Part shown: piece by piece, positions 1-9,000 of the stretch
How the letters are laid out: each line of letters opens with the position of its first letter
Position numbering within the stretch: position 1 is the stretch's first letter
The notes under the pieces: model-generated
Told to the model about the DNA's origin: nothing
What the model saw: only the letters and a program-made list of their open reading frames with translations
Database searches by the model: none
Made by a program: the position numbers and the translations under genes
Source of the DNA: JAGTVG01 sp963820995
GTDB taxonomy: Bacteria > Bacteroidota > Bacteroidia > Cytophagales > Cyclobacteriaceae
Assembly: GCA_963820995.1 (NCBI GenBank)
Contig: CAWGCL010000013.1
Location: 186,001 to 250,000 of the forward strand
Length of the DNA stretch: 64,000 nucleotides
Direction of reading: 5' to 3'

Positions 1-3
1 CAG

Positions 4-122
4 CAAACTGAATATGTTCTTGGTGGTGGAGCAACAAATTTTATGTTCCTGGTAATGGCCACAAATCAATTGTTGAAAGAATAGATTATATTGCAACTGA
101 TATAAAGATTCTGAGGACTTAA
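4..122 (+). other. C-terminal end of an unidentified gene entering from the left
   Basis: The last codons of a forward gene end at a TAA at 120-122. The final frame reads KFYVPGNGHKSIVERIDYIA and ends in KILRT. Upstream of about position 36 this frame soon meets a stop, and the more plausible continuation (QTEYVLGGGATN) is in another frame, so there may be a one-base frame disruption near 36-42. Too little remains to assign a family. The neighbouring sugar genes make a secreted carbohydrate-active protein possible, but that is only inference. Confidence 0.35.
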
Positions 123-160
123 TTTTATTATAGAATTTACTAGAAAACGGGTAAAAAACG

Positions 161-212
161 TAATATGCTTTCTCCCCCAAAGAATTTCCTGGGAATGGGA
201 GAAAGCATATTA
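161..212. terminator. Perfect 16-bp inverted repeat between convergent genes
   Basis: The arms TAATATGCTTTCTCCC (161-176) and GGGAGAAAGCATATTA (197-212) are perfect reverse complements separated by 20 nt. The repeat lies between the end of a forward gene (122) and the end of a reverse gene (237), where a bidirectional terminator is expected. It lacks a strong T-run on either side, so classical intrinsic termination is not certain. It could also act as an mRNA 3'-end stabiliser. Confidence 0.6.
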
Positions 213-236
213 TAACTATTTACAGGATTTCCTGAC

Positions 237-1121
237 CTATAAATTGAGGTATTTTTTAAGTAGATTCCGGCCCATAATGATGGCATCCCTGCCACTGGAT
301 TCTATTCCATACCACCCCTTATAGCCTGAATCCTGACAGAGATTGATCATTTTGGCTGTTAATTCCTCAGTTGGCTGATTTCTATATGACATACCTCCTG
401 CCCAAGGAAGCATTTTTTCAAGATACCCATAATTATCAAATGTATCGCTCGGGCTTCGCCAATCAGGATATGACCCAAAATACAGGTTATCTACCGTTTT
501 GTATAATTTTACCATCCAATCTGCATCATTGGAGACTCCTCCGTGGTTCTCAATAACAACACTAATATTAGCCTGTACTGAGTATTCAAGTAACATATCA
601 TAGGATTCTGCGGCCCATTTGAGTGCTTCATCCGGATTCACACCTTCTGGCCCCCTGCAATTGGTCCGGATGGTATGACATCCCAGGTAATGCGCTATAT
701 CAATCCATTTTTTATGATTTGTCACAAACTGCTTCCTGAGCTCTTTTGTTGGTTCACATCCATCTCCTTCCGCATCGACCATAATGAGTACCATCTTAAC
801 ACCATGTTCATCAGCATTTTTCTTTAGTTGATTCTGGTAGTTCATAGTTGGCACTTCGAATAATGTGTTTACAAATTCGATACCGTTCAGGTCAAAGTCT
901 TCCCTTGCTACTTTGGCAAAATCCAGTGTTTTCCATTTACCATCCCTTACCTCCTGTACCAGTGCCCATTGAGCAAGCGAGATGTCATCATAAGTCATTC
1001 TTGGTGTAGCCATTGCTTGAGAACTTTTAGTTAAAGAAGGTACAATTAATCCTGCAGCACTAAGAACAGCTGATTTCTCAATAAATCCCCTTCTAGTGAT
1101 TTTTTTAATTTTATCTTTCAT
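237..1121 (-). CDS. Tat-exported sugar phosphate isomerase/epimerase-like TIM-barrel protein
   Basis: This 294-residue protein belongs to the xylose-isomerase-like TIM-barrel superfamily. The N-terminus has a twin-arginine signal (KKITRRGFIEKSAV, then a hydrophobic stretch to about residue 38), so it should be exported folded. Family-type acidic metal ligands are visible in NGIEFVNTLF, VVIENHGG (around residue 190) and the C-terminal WYGIESSG. The natural sugar cannot be read from sequence. It lies 30 nt downstream of a Tat-type Gfo/Idh/MocA oxidoreductase on the same strand, so the two are probably one operon acting on the same oxidised sugar in the periplasm. In related loci such proteins work on 3-keto sugars; that role here is inference. 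Confidence 0.8.
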   Translation of the reverse strand: MKDKIKKITRRGFIEKSAVLSAAGLIVPSLTKSSQAMATPRMTYDDISLAQWALVQEVRDGKWKTLDFAKVAREDFDLNGIEFVNTLFEVPTMNYQNQLKKNADEHGVKMVLIMVDAEGDGCEPTKELRKQFVTNHKKWIDIAHYLGCHTIRTNCRGPEGVNPDEALKWAAESYDMLLEYSVQANISVVIENHGGVSNDADWMVKLYKTVDNLYFGSYPDWRSPSDTFDNYGYLEKMLPWAGGMSYRNQPTEELTAKMINLCQDSGYKGWYGIESSGRDAIIMGRNLLKKYLNL

Positions 1122-1151
1122 TTTGATCTTTGCCTATAATTTTTATAATTT

Positions 1152-2666
1152 CTAGATTTCCCAGCCTTTTCGATATTCCCTGGTAAGGTATTTATTTGCT
1201 GCATCATCATTAGTGATCTTCATGGATGCAGTATCATATTTCACTTCTTTCTTTGCCCGAAGTGCAACAGCACCCAGGTTGATAGCCTCAGTTACCGGCC
1301 CTGCATAGAGAAAACTTCCATTTGAATTCCTGTTTTCTTTAATTGCCTTAGCCCATGTATCTGATCTTCTTCCCGGGTCCCTTGGAGGAAGTTCTTTGTT
1401 GCCTGAGTAAGCATCCTTTTTACTTGCAGGTATGATTTCAGGTTTCTCTCCTCTGAATCCCCCTAGTATTTTCCCTTTATCGCCAACAAACATCATACCT
1501 TCGTTAGGTATATCTCTGTTGTCTTCAGCCAGCTCTTCTGGAATAAAGGGCTTCATGCCACCATCATACCAGAACAGGTCAAAAGCAGGTAAGCTTTCCT
1601 GTTTTGGGAACTTCAACTGTATTAAACTGGATTGAGGAAATGACACATCATTGTCGAGCCATTTGTATGTATTGCCATCAACATACCTGTGGGTTGTGCC
1701 ATATGCTTTTGCAGCAACGGGAGGTGTTTCTATTCCTAGTACTCTAAATAGTGGGAATAGGCTATAGTGACCCATGTCTGCTATACTTCCTCCTCCGAAA
1801 TCATACCATCCCCGAAATACATTATGGGTATAATGAGGATGATAGGGAAGGTCCGGAACTACTCCAAGCCATAATTCCCAATTGAAACCGTCCGGAATAG
1901 GTGGGGTATCAGTAGGCCTTTTAGGCCATTGTTCCCAAACAGGTCTGTAAGACCAGTTGTGTATTTCCTTTAATGTTCCGATTACACCGTCATCGATCCA
2001 TTGCTTGATGAGCGTATATTCCGGTCTGTCACTCCATGCCAGAAGATGGGTAGTTACTTTTGCTTTTTCAGCTGCCTTATATACCTGTTTCCATTCATGC
2101 ATTCTGTTGGCAATGGGTTTGTGTGTGACAACATGCATGTTATTTTTTAATGCTTCAATTGCCAGATAAGCATGATGATGATCAGGTGTCATGATCTTAA
2201 CCGCATCGATATCTTTTTCCTTGGCAAGTAATTCTCTATAGTCTTCATAAGAGGCGCATCCTGTATAATTTCCAGAAGCAGTATTTTTGCCATAATACTT
2301 TTCGACATACTCTTTTCCTATGTCCCGGCCTCCAGGAATACCCTTATAATTGCTGCCCCAATCAGGTTCATCTAAGGTTTTCCGAATGCTATTCCTGATC
2401 CCATTTGCTGACCAGTCCAGATAGTTAGTAGTAAATTTATTTGGATCGGCGACAGCAACTACCTGAATATCTTCATTTTCAAGCATGTCTGGCATTTCTC
2501 TCAATCCCTGGGTTCCGCATCCAATATTTGCAACAGTAACTTTATCTGAAGGAGCAACCCTTCCCGGTCCTCCAAGTACATGTCTTGGAACAATAGAAAT
2601 AGTTGTGGCGGTAACACCCGCCGAACCGATGAAGGTACGTCGGTTCATCTTATTTTTACTTTTCAT
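1152..2666 (-). CDS. Tat-exported Gfo/Idh/MocA family oxidoreductase
   Basis: This 504-residue NAD(P)-dependent sugar dehydrogenase-like protein has a Tat signal (MNRRTFIGSAG, preceded by a short basic stretch). A Rossmann fold follows (VTVANIGCGTQGLREM, then VVAVADPN), and then a C-terminal alpha/beta substrate domain. The usual EKP motif after the nucleotide-binding domain reads HKP (HVVTHKPIANR), a variant also seen in secreted members. A candidate catalytic histidine lies in GGGSIADMGHYSLF. An insertion after the first strand pair (GIRNSIRKTLDEPDWG...) makes it longer than the usual 330-400 residues. It is first in a two-gene operon with the isomerase downstream. Confidence is high for family and low for substrate. 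Confidence 0.88.
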   Translation of the reverse strand: MKSKNKMNRRTFIGSAGVTATTISIVPRHVLGGPGRVAPSDKVTVANIGCGTQGLREMPDMLENEDIQVVAVADPNKFTTNYLDWSANGIRNSIRKTLDEPDWGSNYKGIPGGRDIGKEYVEKYYGKNTASGNYTGCASYEDYRELLAKEKDIDAVKIMTPDHHHAYLAIEALKNNMHVVTHKPIANRMHEWKQVYKAAEKAKVTTHLLAWSDRPEYTLIKQWIDDGVIGTLKEIHNWSYRPVWEQWPKRPTDTPPIPDGFNWELWLGVVPDLPYHPHYTHNVFRGWYDFGGGSIADMGHYSLFPLFRVLGIETPPVAAKAYGTTHRYVDGNTYKWLDNDVSFPQSSLIQLKFPKQESLPAFDLFWYDGGMKPFIPEELAEDNRDIPNEGMMFVGDKGKILGGFRGEKPEIIPASKKDAYSGNKELPPRDPGRRSDTWAKAIKENRNSNGSFLYAGPVTEAINLGAVALRAKKEVKYDTASMKITNDDAANKYLTREYRKGWEI

Positions 2667-2987
2667 ATCTTTTATAAATTTTAAAAAATGATGTCAATAA
2701 ATACTTTAAAAATATCACCGAAATGTATTATGAAATGATTTTATAACGACTAAATTTAAGAAAGTGAGACCTTAGAAACAAGTAAAGATCATTTTTCAGG
2801 TATTCATGAATTTAACTTTTATTATCGATATCCATCACTCAGTAAAAAATGTGAATTCTAAAATGTGTTTGCTTAGACCCTGATTATTCCCGCTTATAAA
2901 TAATTATTCCAGATTATGGATATTTTTGCATCTTGAAAAAACAAAACCTGATTTTTCTCGATTATTAAAGTGAAAAGAACCTAAAAA
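2667..2987. other. Divergent intergenic region
   Basis: This 321-bp A+T-rich region lies between the reverse oxidoreductase (start 2666) and the forward lipoprotein (start 2988). It must contain promoters for both. I recognise a good -7 box only for the forward gene (2931-2939). No ORF, RNA or repeat was seen. Confidence 0.5.
2931..2939 (+). promoter_or_regulatory. Bacteroidetes-type -7 promoter box
   Basis: TATTTTTGC matches the Bacteroidetes sigma-ABfr -7 consensus TAnnTTTGY exactly and lies about 50 nt upstream of the start codon at 2988. No clear -33 TTTG is visible. It is a single-site motif match without experimental support. Confidence 0.45.
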
Positions 2988-3428
2988 ATGAAAAAATTAT
3001 TTTATATTATTCAGTTTTTATTCCTGATAACTCCTTTTTATTCTTGTTTAGCTGGCAAGCCTTATGATGAATGGGACAGGAAAGATGTAATGGAGTATTT
3101 TGAATCTAACAATATCATATTTGAAGGGGAGTACAAAAACTCTGAACACAATCAGTATATCCTTATAGGTAGATTAAACAGTAAAACTGAAAAGGTAAGC
3201 ATGAATTTCTTTCTCAAAGAGGGGAAATTACAAAAAGCCCTGTTGACAGCCTATGAAAATAAAACATTCAATTCAGTACAAGCAACGATTCAGGATCAAG
3301 GATTTAATATGATCTCTGCAACCAATGATAAACTTGGAAATCAATACAGAAAATATACTTTAGGATCAGTTGAACTTACCGTAGTGAATAAAAAAGCAGA
3401 CTGGCCTGAAATGTACTTTCAACCTTAA
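2988..3428 (+). CDS. Small secreted or lipoprotein of unknown function
   Basis: This 146-residue protein starts with a hydrophobic signal (KKLFYIIQFLFLITPFYSCLAG). The Cys at about residue 20 in FYSC fits a lipobox, so a lipid anchor is likely. The mature part is a small mixed alpha/beta sequence of one domain, with no motif I recognise. It is a lone gene flanked by oppositely directed sugar oxidoreductases and has its own candidate -7 box at 2931. No function is proposed. Confidence 0.7.
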   Translation: MKKLFYIIQFLFLITPFYSCLAGKPYDEWDRKDVMEYFESNNIIFEGEYKNSEHNQYILIGRLNSKTEKVSMNFFLKEGKLQKALLTAYENKTFNSVQATIQDQGFNMISATNDKLGNQYRKYTLGSVELTVVNKKADWPEMYFQP

Positions 3429-3461
3429 GGGAATTATTTGAAAACTTAATTTTCGATAACC

Positions 3462-4535
3462 TTATTCCAGTTCAACTACTTTTCCCGTCCTGAAAGATTC
3501 ATCTGCAGCAAGGACAATCCTAAGGCTATTGATTGCATCTTCCTGATGCGCCGTTAAATCAACATCATTTACAATTGAATTAAAGAAGAACTCCTGTTCC
3601 AGGTCACACAATCCCTGATGATCGGGTTCATCTTCTGTACTGATTATTTCATCCGGTTTAATGAAGTTGTGGTTTTCATCCATTTCAGAAAAATGTAGTT
3701 TTAAACGATTAGTCTGTGTATGGGAATCAATATCATCAGATCCAGTTTCACCTTTATGTTCCTTGTCCATGATACTAATGCATCCTTTTGGACCAATCAC
3801 ATCCTTAACAAAGAAAGCAACTTCACTCATCATCGGTCCCCAGCCAGCCTCATACCAACCAACTGATCCATCATCAAACACTACCTGCAACTGACCATAA
3901 TTATACATATCCTGTTTAATCTGATCAGTTAATCTTGCTCCAATGGCATGTACCCGTAGGGGTTTTGATCTTGTCATCTGACACATCACGTCAACATAAT
4001 GAACACCACAATCTACAATAGGAGACATGGATTTCATTAAGTTTATATGCCATTGCCAAGTGGTTTCACTACTTTGCTGGTTAAGATTCATCCGCATGAC
4101 CAGAGGTTTTCCTAAAGTCTGGGCAATCTCTATAAATTTCTTCCAGGAAGGATGTACACGTAAAATATATCCTACAACTAACTTCTTTTTTCCTTCTTGA
4201 GCAAGATTCACGAGGTCTGAAGCTTTTTCTACAGAAACGGCTAAAGGTTTTTCGACAAATACATGTGCACCCGCTATTAAGCTTTTCCTGGCCAGTTCTG
4301 CGTGGGTGTCAGGATAAGTACAGATACAGACAGCATCAGGTTTTGTTGCAGCCATTGCTGTATCAAAATCATCGAATTGAGGGATCCCACCCAGTTCGTT
4401 GGAAAGAATTTCTCTTCTCTCAGGCAAGCGGTCGACCAATCCGACTAGTTCAAATCCCGAAATTTTATAATAGGCCAGTGCATGAGATCGTCCCATGTTT
4501 CCAATACCTACTACAATGATTCGTATCTTATTCAT
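3462..4535 (-). CDS. Cytoplasmic Gfo/Idh/MocA family oxidoreductase
   Basis: This 357-residue NAD(P)-dependent dehydrogenase has no signal peptide, unlike the other two family members in the window. The dinucleotide-binding motif is VVGIGNMGRSHA (residues 8-19). The EKP motif (Lys 96 of HVFVEKPLAV) and the catalytic-type GVHYVD (His 179, Asp 182) are intact. Typical substrates are inositols, sugars or sugar acids; the exact one is not predictable. It faces nagB divergently across a 184-bp gap, which suggests a role in cytosolic processing of an amino sugar or a related monosaccharide. Confidence 0.87.
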   Translation of the reverse strand: MNKIRIIVVGIGNMGRSHALAYYKISGFELVGLVDRLPERREILSNELGGIPQFDDFDTAMAATKPDAVCICTYPDTHAELARKSLIAGAHVFVEKPLAVSVEKASDLVNLAQEGKKKLVVGYILRVHPSWKKFIEIAQTLGKPLVMRMNLNQQSSETTWQWHINLMKSMSPIVDCGVHYVDVMCQMTRSKPLRVHAIGARLTDQIKQDMYNYGQLQVVFDDGSVGWYEAGWGPMMSEVAFFVKDVIGPKGCISIMDKEHKGETGSDDIDSHTQTNRLKLHFSEMDENHNFIKPDEIISTEDEPDHQGLCDLEQEFFFNSIVNDVDLTAHQEDAINSLRIVLAADESFRTGKVVELE

Positions 4536-4719
4536 CGTTTTAATATACTTTTTCTTCCACTTTAAATTAATATTTTATTTTCATAATAGAACATGATAAG
4601 AGTTAAAATTCACAATACATCAACCATAACCGGATTTCATTTGTAATTTATTAAAAATTAGGTATTTTAAGCACTTCATTTTGTAAACACATATTAACAG
4701 ATTTTTTAAATAATTAAAT

Positions 4720-5532
4720 ATGAAGATTATTATCAGAAAAGATTATCAACAGTTAAGCCAATGGACTGCTGATTACATTGCCGAAAGGATAAATAATTTT
4801 AAGCCGACAAAAGAGAAACCCTTCGTTTTGGGTTTGCCAACCGGATCTTCTCCTTTGGGGACGTATAAAGCTCTAATTAAGCTCAATAAAGAAAGGGCTG
4901 TTAGCTTCGATAATGTTATCACATTCAATATGGACGAGTATGTTGGGTTGGATGGGGATCACGAACAAAGCTATCATTATTTTATGTGGGAGAATTTCTT
5001 CAATCATATAGATATCCCTGAAGAAAATGTGAATATTTTGAATGGAATGGCTCCAGACCTTGACAAGGAATGTGCAGATTATGAGAAAAAGATGAAGGAC
5101 TTAGGAGGAATTGAACTTTTCCTTGGAGGAATTGGGCCAGATGGTCATATTGCATTTAATGAACCAGGATCTTCACTGGCTTCCAGAACAAGGATAAAAA
5201 CACTTAACTTCAACACAATAAAAGCCAACGCAAGATTCTTTGACAATGATATTCATTTGGTACCAAGAATGGCTTTAACCGTTGGCGTAGGTACCGTAAT
5301 GGATTCACGTGAGGTATTGGTTATCATAAATGGATTCCATAAGGCAAGGGCATTGCGTCAGGTAGTGGAAGAAGGAGTCAACCATATGTGGACAGTCTCA
5401 ATGTTACAAATGCACAGGCATGCTGTGATCGTTTGTGATGATGAAGCCACAATGGAATTAAAGGCTGAAACTGTAAAATACTTTAAAGAAATTGAACAGA
5501 TTATTGATAACGAGTTTCCGGATCTTGATTAA
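4720..5532 (+). CDS. nagB: Glucosamine-6-phosphate deaminase
   Basis: NagB converts glucosamine 6-phosphate to fructose 6-phosphate and ammonia, the last step of N-acetylglucosamine catabolism. The 270-residue length is typical. Known active-site residues of the family line up at the same numbers as in the E. coli enzyme: Asp 72 (NMDEYVGL), Asp 141, His 143 and Glu 148 (GPDGHIAFNEPGS). The substrate loop GLPTGSSPLGTY is present. The frame is intact and is followed by a good terminator at 5556. Two PIG-L deacetylase genes 2.5-4 kb away fit an amino-sugar theme. Confidence 0.95.
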   Translation: MKIIIRKDYQQLSQWTADYIAERINNFKPTKEKPFVLGLPTGSSPLGTYKALIKLNKERAVSFDNVITFNMDEYVGLDGDHEQSYHYFMWENFFNHIDIPEENVNILNGMAPDLDKECADYEKKMKDLGGIELFLGGIGPDGHIAFNEPGSSLASRTRIKTLNFNTIKANARFFDNDIHLVPRMALTVGVGTVMDSREVLVIINGFHKARALRQVVEEGVNHMWTVSMLQMHRHAVIVCDDEATMELKAETVKYFKEIEQIIDNEFPDLD

Positions 5533-5555
5533 AGATTTGAAGCATTTAGAAAAAT

Positions 5556-5587
5556 TGGGTTACTATTTAGTAGCCCATTGTTTTTTT
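5556..5587 (+). terminator. Intrinsic terminator of nagB
   Basis: TGGGTTACTA (5556-5565) and TAGTAGCCCA (5568-5577) pair over 10 bp with one G-U and a 2-nt apparent loop. They are followed by TTGTTTTTTT. The hairpin starts 24 nt after the nagB stop and overlaps the last codons of the convergent isomerase gene, so it may work in both directions. Confidence 0.72.
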
Positions 5588-6485
5588 CACATATTCCCTG
5601 CTCATCTTTAAGCTTTCGCGGATCGGTCTGGTGGTTGTGAAATCCCCTTCATGAGCAAGTTCCACTACCAGATCGCCCGAGAAATCTATCTTCTTTAATG
5701 TCTTCCCTATTGTTTTAAAATTCACATCTCCCTCGCCCAGGGATTCAGGCCATTTTCCGTTTTTAAACTCGTCGCGCAAATGCATGAAAACAATCTGATC
5801 CTGGTACGAAATAAGAAAATCGATCGGATCCACTCCGCCCCGTTTTAACCAGTTCAGATCGGGGCCTAATTTGACATCAGGAATCCTTTTCAGCGTTCCT
5901 TTCAAATCATGAAGACCTTCTTCTACTTCATAGGTATGATTATGTAGGTTAAGGACGATGCCCTTTTTATTAGCAATAACAATAATCTTTTTTAATAGAT
6001 CTGCCTGATCATCCAATTGTTCTTCAGTTTTCCTTTCCGGAGCTCTGCCAACAGAAGTTCCTAATGTTCTGCCACCTACTTCTGCCAGGTTATTAATGAT
6101 GTTTTCAGTGTCATCCAGAATTTCCTGATGTTTGGATTTGTCCCACATATCAGCTCCATAGGAAGTTCCTATTACCGGTAATCCATATCTGTCTTTTAAT
6201 TCAGAAATAATTAGTGTGGTGTTGCGGTTTCTCAATGGATGATGCATTAGCTCCACACCGTCGAATCCAGCGTATTTTACCCCCTGGAATATTTTATCTA
6301 ATGCAGGGCTTATATCATATTCAGGTAATGTAGCAGCGTATATCCAGGGATGAGCGCCCACTGTTACCTTGTTTTCTTTTAAAGAGTTAATATTTAGAAC
6401 CATATGCCATACTATGATTATATGCCAGTCCTCCGGCAACCATAGTGCCTGCGTTCATTAAGAATTTTCGACGTGATGTTTTCAT
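5567..6485 (-). CDS. Tat-type sugar phosphate isomerase/epimerase (frameshift after the signal peptide)
   Basis: The body (about 280 residues) is a TIM-barrel sugar isomerase/epimerase with likely metal ligands in DGVELMHH, LNLHNHTYE, GPDLNWL, HLRDE and the C-terminal LVVELAHE. The body frame can only be opened from a TTG at 6439. However, a clear Tat signal (MKTSRRKFLMNAGTMVAGG) starts at ATG 6485 in the neighbouring frame and runs into a stop near 6390. I therefore read this as one exported protein with a one-base disruption between about 6390 and 6435. It diverges from the Tat-type oxidoreductase at 6601 and is a paralogue in theme of the gene at 237. Confidence 0.8.
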
Positions 6486-6600
6486 AAATCAGATCTATTC
6501 ATTTTTGATAAAGATCTGTAATTAATAATAATTTTTTATTCAAATCAATTCTTATTTCATAAATTGGAAAATAATTATTTCATCATTTATTTTTTATACT

Positions 6601-8001
6601 ATGAATTCCAGGAAAAAAACATCGAGAAGAGATTTTCTAACAAAGGTCTCATTAGGGACTGCTGCACTGTCGGTTCCTAATATATTAACAGCACGTAATA
6701 AAGGTATCAGAAAGGAGATATTAGAATCTAATTATATTTCGAAAACCTATGCGGCTAATGATAAAATAAGACTAGCCACTATCGGCTTTGGTATACAAGG
6801 GATAGGGGATACAGGTAATGCTGTTGGTGTTGATGGAGTTGAGTTTGTAGCCGCCTGTGATCTATACGAAGGCAGGTTGACAAGGGCAAAAGAGATCTAT
6901 GGTAAGGATATTTTTACGACGAGGGATTACAGGGAGATCTTGTCAAAAGATGATATCGATGCAGTTATTATTGCTACTCCGGACCATTGGCATGAGCGTA
7001 TTGCAACAGATGCCATGAAAGCAGGAAAGGCAGTATATCTGGAGAAGCCAATGATAAAAAACATACCGGAAGGTCATAATCTGATTAAAGCTCAGAAAGA
7101 TACTGGGGCAATACTGCAGGTTGGAAGCCAGGGCATGTCAGGCATATATGCGGCTAAAGCCAGGGAATTGTATAAATCGGGTGTTATTGGCGATCTGGTT
7201 ATGGTAGAGATTCATAATGACAGGTATTCCTCAGAAGGGGCATGGCAATATCCAATTCCTCCTGATGCGAACGCGGATAGCATTGATTTTGACACTTTCC
7301 TCGGTACTGCACCAAAAGTGGATTATGATCCCGTTCGGTTTTTCAGATGGCGCAACTACCAGGATTATGGTACTGGAGTAGCTGGTGATCTATTTGTCCA
7401 TTCTTTCTCAACCTTGAATTTTGTAATCGATTCCTTAGGCCCTGTTCGTGCTAAATCTACAGGTGGATTACGATATTGGAAAGATGGGAGGGATGTTCCT
7501 GATATTCTGATGTCTTTATATGATTTCCCTGAAGCTGAGAACCATCCTGCATTTAATGCTGTGTTAAGGATCAATTTTGTTGCCGGAGGTGGCGGAGGCG
7601 GAGGATTTCAATTAATAGGTACGGAAGGAGCCATGATCGTCGGGTGGGGTTCTGTTACGGTGATCCATAGCGATATGGGATGGAGACCTACCGGATATGC
7701 ACTAAAATCTTATCCTGATAATATTCAGAAAGAAATTAATAAAATGTATGATGCCAAGTATGAACAACAGCGGGATAAAATGTTAAATCCACAGGATACT
7801 GTTTTTGAGGCTTCAAGTTCTTACAAAGGAGCAGATCACGATCATTTTCTTACTTTTTTCGAAGCGATGCGTGGAAACAGGAAAGTGGTAGAGGATACTA
7901 CTTATGGATTAAGGGCTGCCGGGGCTGCATTACTTTCGAATTTCAGTTACTTTGAAGATAAGACTGTTAATTGGGATCCTGTGAAAATGCTACTTATATA
8001 A
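6601..8001 (+). CDS. Tat-exported Gfo/Idh/MocA family oxidoreductase
   Basis: This 466-residue protein begins with a Tat signal (TSRRDFLTKVSLGTAALS). The Rossmann motif IGFGIQGIGDTG and an intact EKP (VYLEKPMIK) show a functional NAD(P)-binding half. The C-terminal half carries AGDLFVHSFSTLNFV, where the family places a catalytic histidine. A glycine-rich run (AGGGGGGGF) near residue 330 is unusual. It is followed after 15 nt by a PIG-L deacetylase, so the two may be cotranscribed and act together on an exported or periplasmic sugar. Substrate unknown. Confidence 0.88.
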   Translation: MNSRKKTSRRDFLTKVSLGTAALSVPNILTARNKGIRKEILESNYISKTYAANDKIRLATIGFGIQGIGDTGNAVGVDGVEFVAACDLYEGRLTRAKEIYGKDIFTTRDYREILSKDDIDAVIIATPDHWHERIATDAMKAGKAVYLEKPMIKNIPEGHNLIKAQKDTGAILQVGSQGMSGIYAAKARELYKSGVIGDLVMVEIHNDRYSSEGAWQYPIPPDANADSIDFDTFLGTAPKVDYDPVRFFRWRNYQDYGTGVAGDLFVHSFSTLNFVIDSLGPVRAKSTGGLRYWKDGRDVPDILMSLYDFPEAENHPAFNAVLRINFVAGGGGGGGFQLIGTEGAMIVGWGSVTVIHSDMGWRPTGYALKSYPDNIQKEINKMYDAKYEQQRDKMLNPQDTVFEASSSYKGADHDHFLTFFEAMRGNRKVVEDTTYGLRAAGAALLSNFSYFEDKTVNWDPVKMLLI

Positions 8002-8016
8002 ATCTATGTATTTATT

Positions 8017-8886
8017 ATGAAAAATATGATTAGAAATATATTTACATTGATTTTTATAGCGATGACTTTATTGTCATACGCCCAGGATGATAAGATAAAT
8101 GTTATAGTTTTTGGGGCCCACCCGGATGATGCTGATGCGGATGCCGGAGGAACAGCAATTAAATTTGCCCAAATGGGTCATAATGTATTGTTCGTGTCAT
8201 TAACTAATGGTGATGCGGGACATTTTGCAATGGGAGGGGGAGCCCTTGCCAGAATTCGAAGAGCAGAAGCAGAAGAAGCAGGAAGAAGGGCTGGCGTTAC
8301 ATATGTTGTGCTGGATAACCATGACGGAGAGCTGATGCCTACATTGTACGTTAGATTACAGGTAATTCGATTAATTAGAAATGGAATGCGGATATTGTAA
8401 TAGGCCCCAGGCCAAATGATTATCATCCCGATCATAGGAATTGTGGTATCCTTCTCCAGGATGCTGCATATATGGTAATTGTACCGAATGTAGCACCCGA
8501 TACCCCTCCCTTGAAAAAAAATCCCTTGTTTTTATATGCTCAGGATTATCTTTCAAAGGCCAAATCCATTTACTCCAGACATAGCAGTTGATATACCGAT
8601 ACATACAGACAGAAAATATATACTATGGCGGCCCATGAGTCACAACATTTTGAGTGGTTGCCATGGACTTCCGGAAGATTGGATGAAATTCCTGATAATG
8701 CTGAAGAAAGATTGGATTATCTTGCCAAAGTATAGAAAAGTCAGGATCACAGAGGCCGTTAAAGAATCGCTGGTTAAATGGTATGGTAAGGATAAGGCAG
8801 TTTTCGTAACTGATGCTGAAGCTTTTGAGATTTGCGAATATGGGCGGCGTCCAGATGATGACGAGATCAGAAGATTGTTCCCATGA
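8017..8886 (+). pseudogene. PIG-L family deacetylase, first tandem copy (multiple frameshifts)
   Basis: PIG-L/LmbE enzymes are zinc-dependent N-deacetylases of GlcNAc-type conjugates. A signal peptide (to about residue 22), the metal motif FGAHPDDADADAGG, NGDAGH and NDYHPDHR are all encoded, but in different frames. Comparison with the second copy places frame changes near 8382, 8545, 8595 and 8733. The first could be a lost A in AGAAATGG. The last is next to an in-frame TAG. The C-terminus (CEYGRRPDDDEIRRLFP) matches copy two. Four lesions in 870 bp suggest a decaying duplicate, unless the sequence here is poor. Confidence 0.8.
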
Positions 8887-9000
8887 TTAAGTAAAAGACA
8901 CCTATAGTATAATTAATTTCATTTTCACACCTCTGTCAACTAATCAGTTTTAATATCTTAGTGGAAAATTGAATTCACTGATAAATTAAATAATATTACT

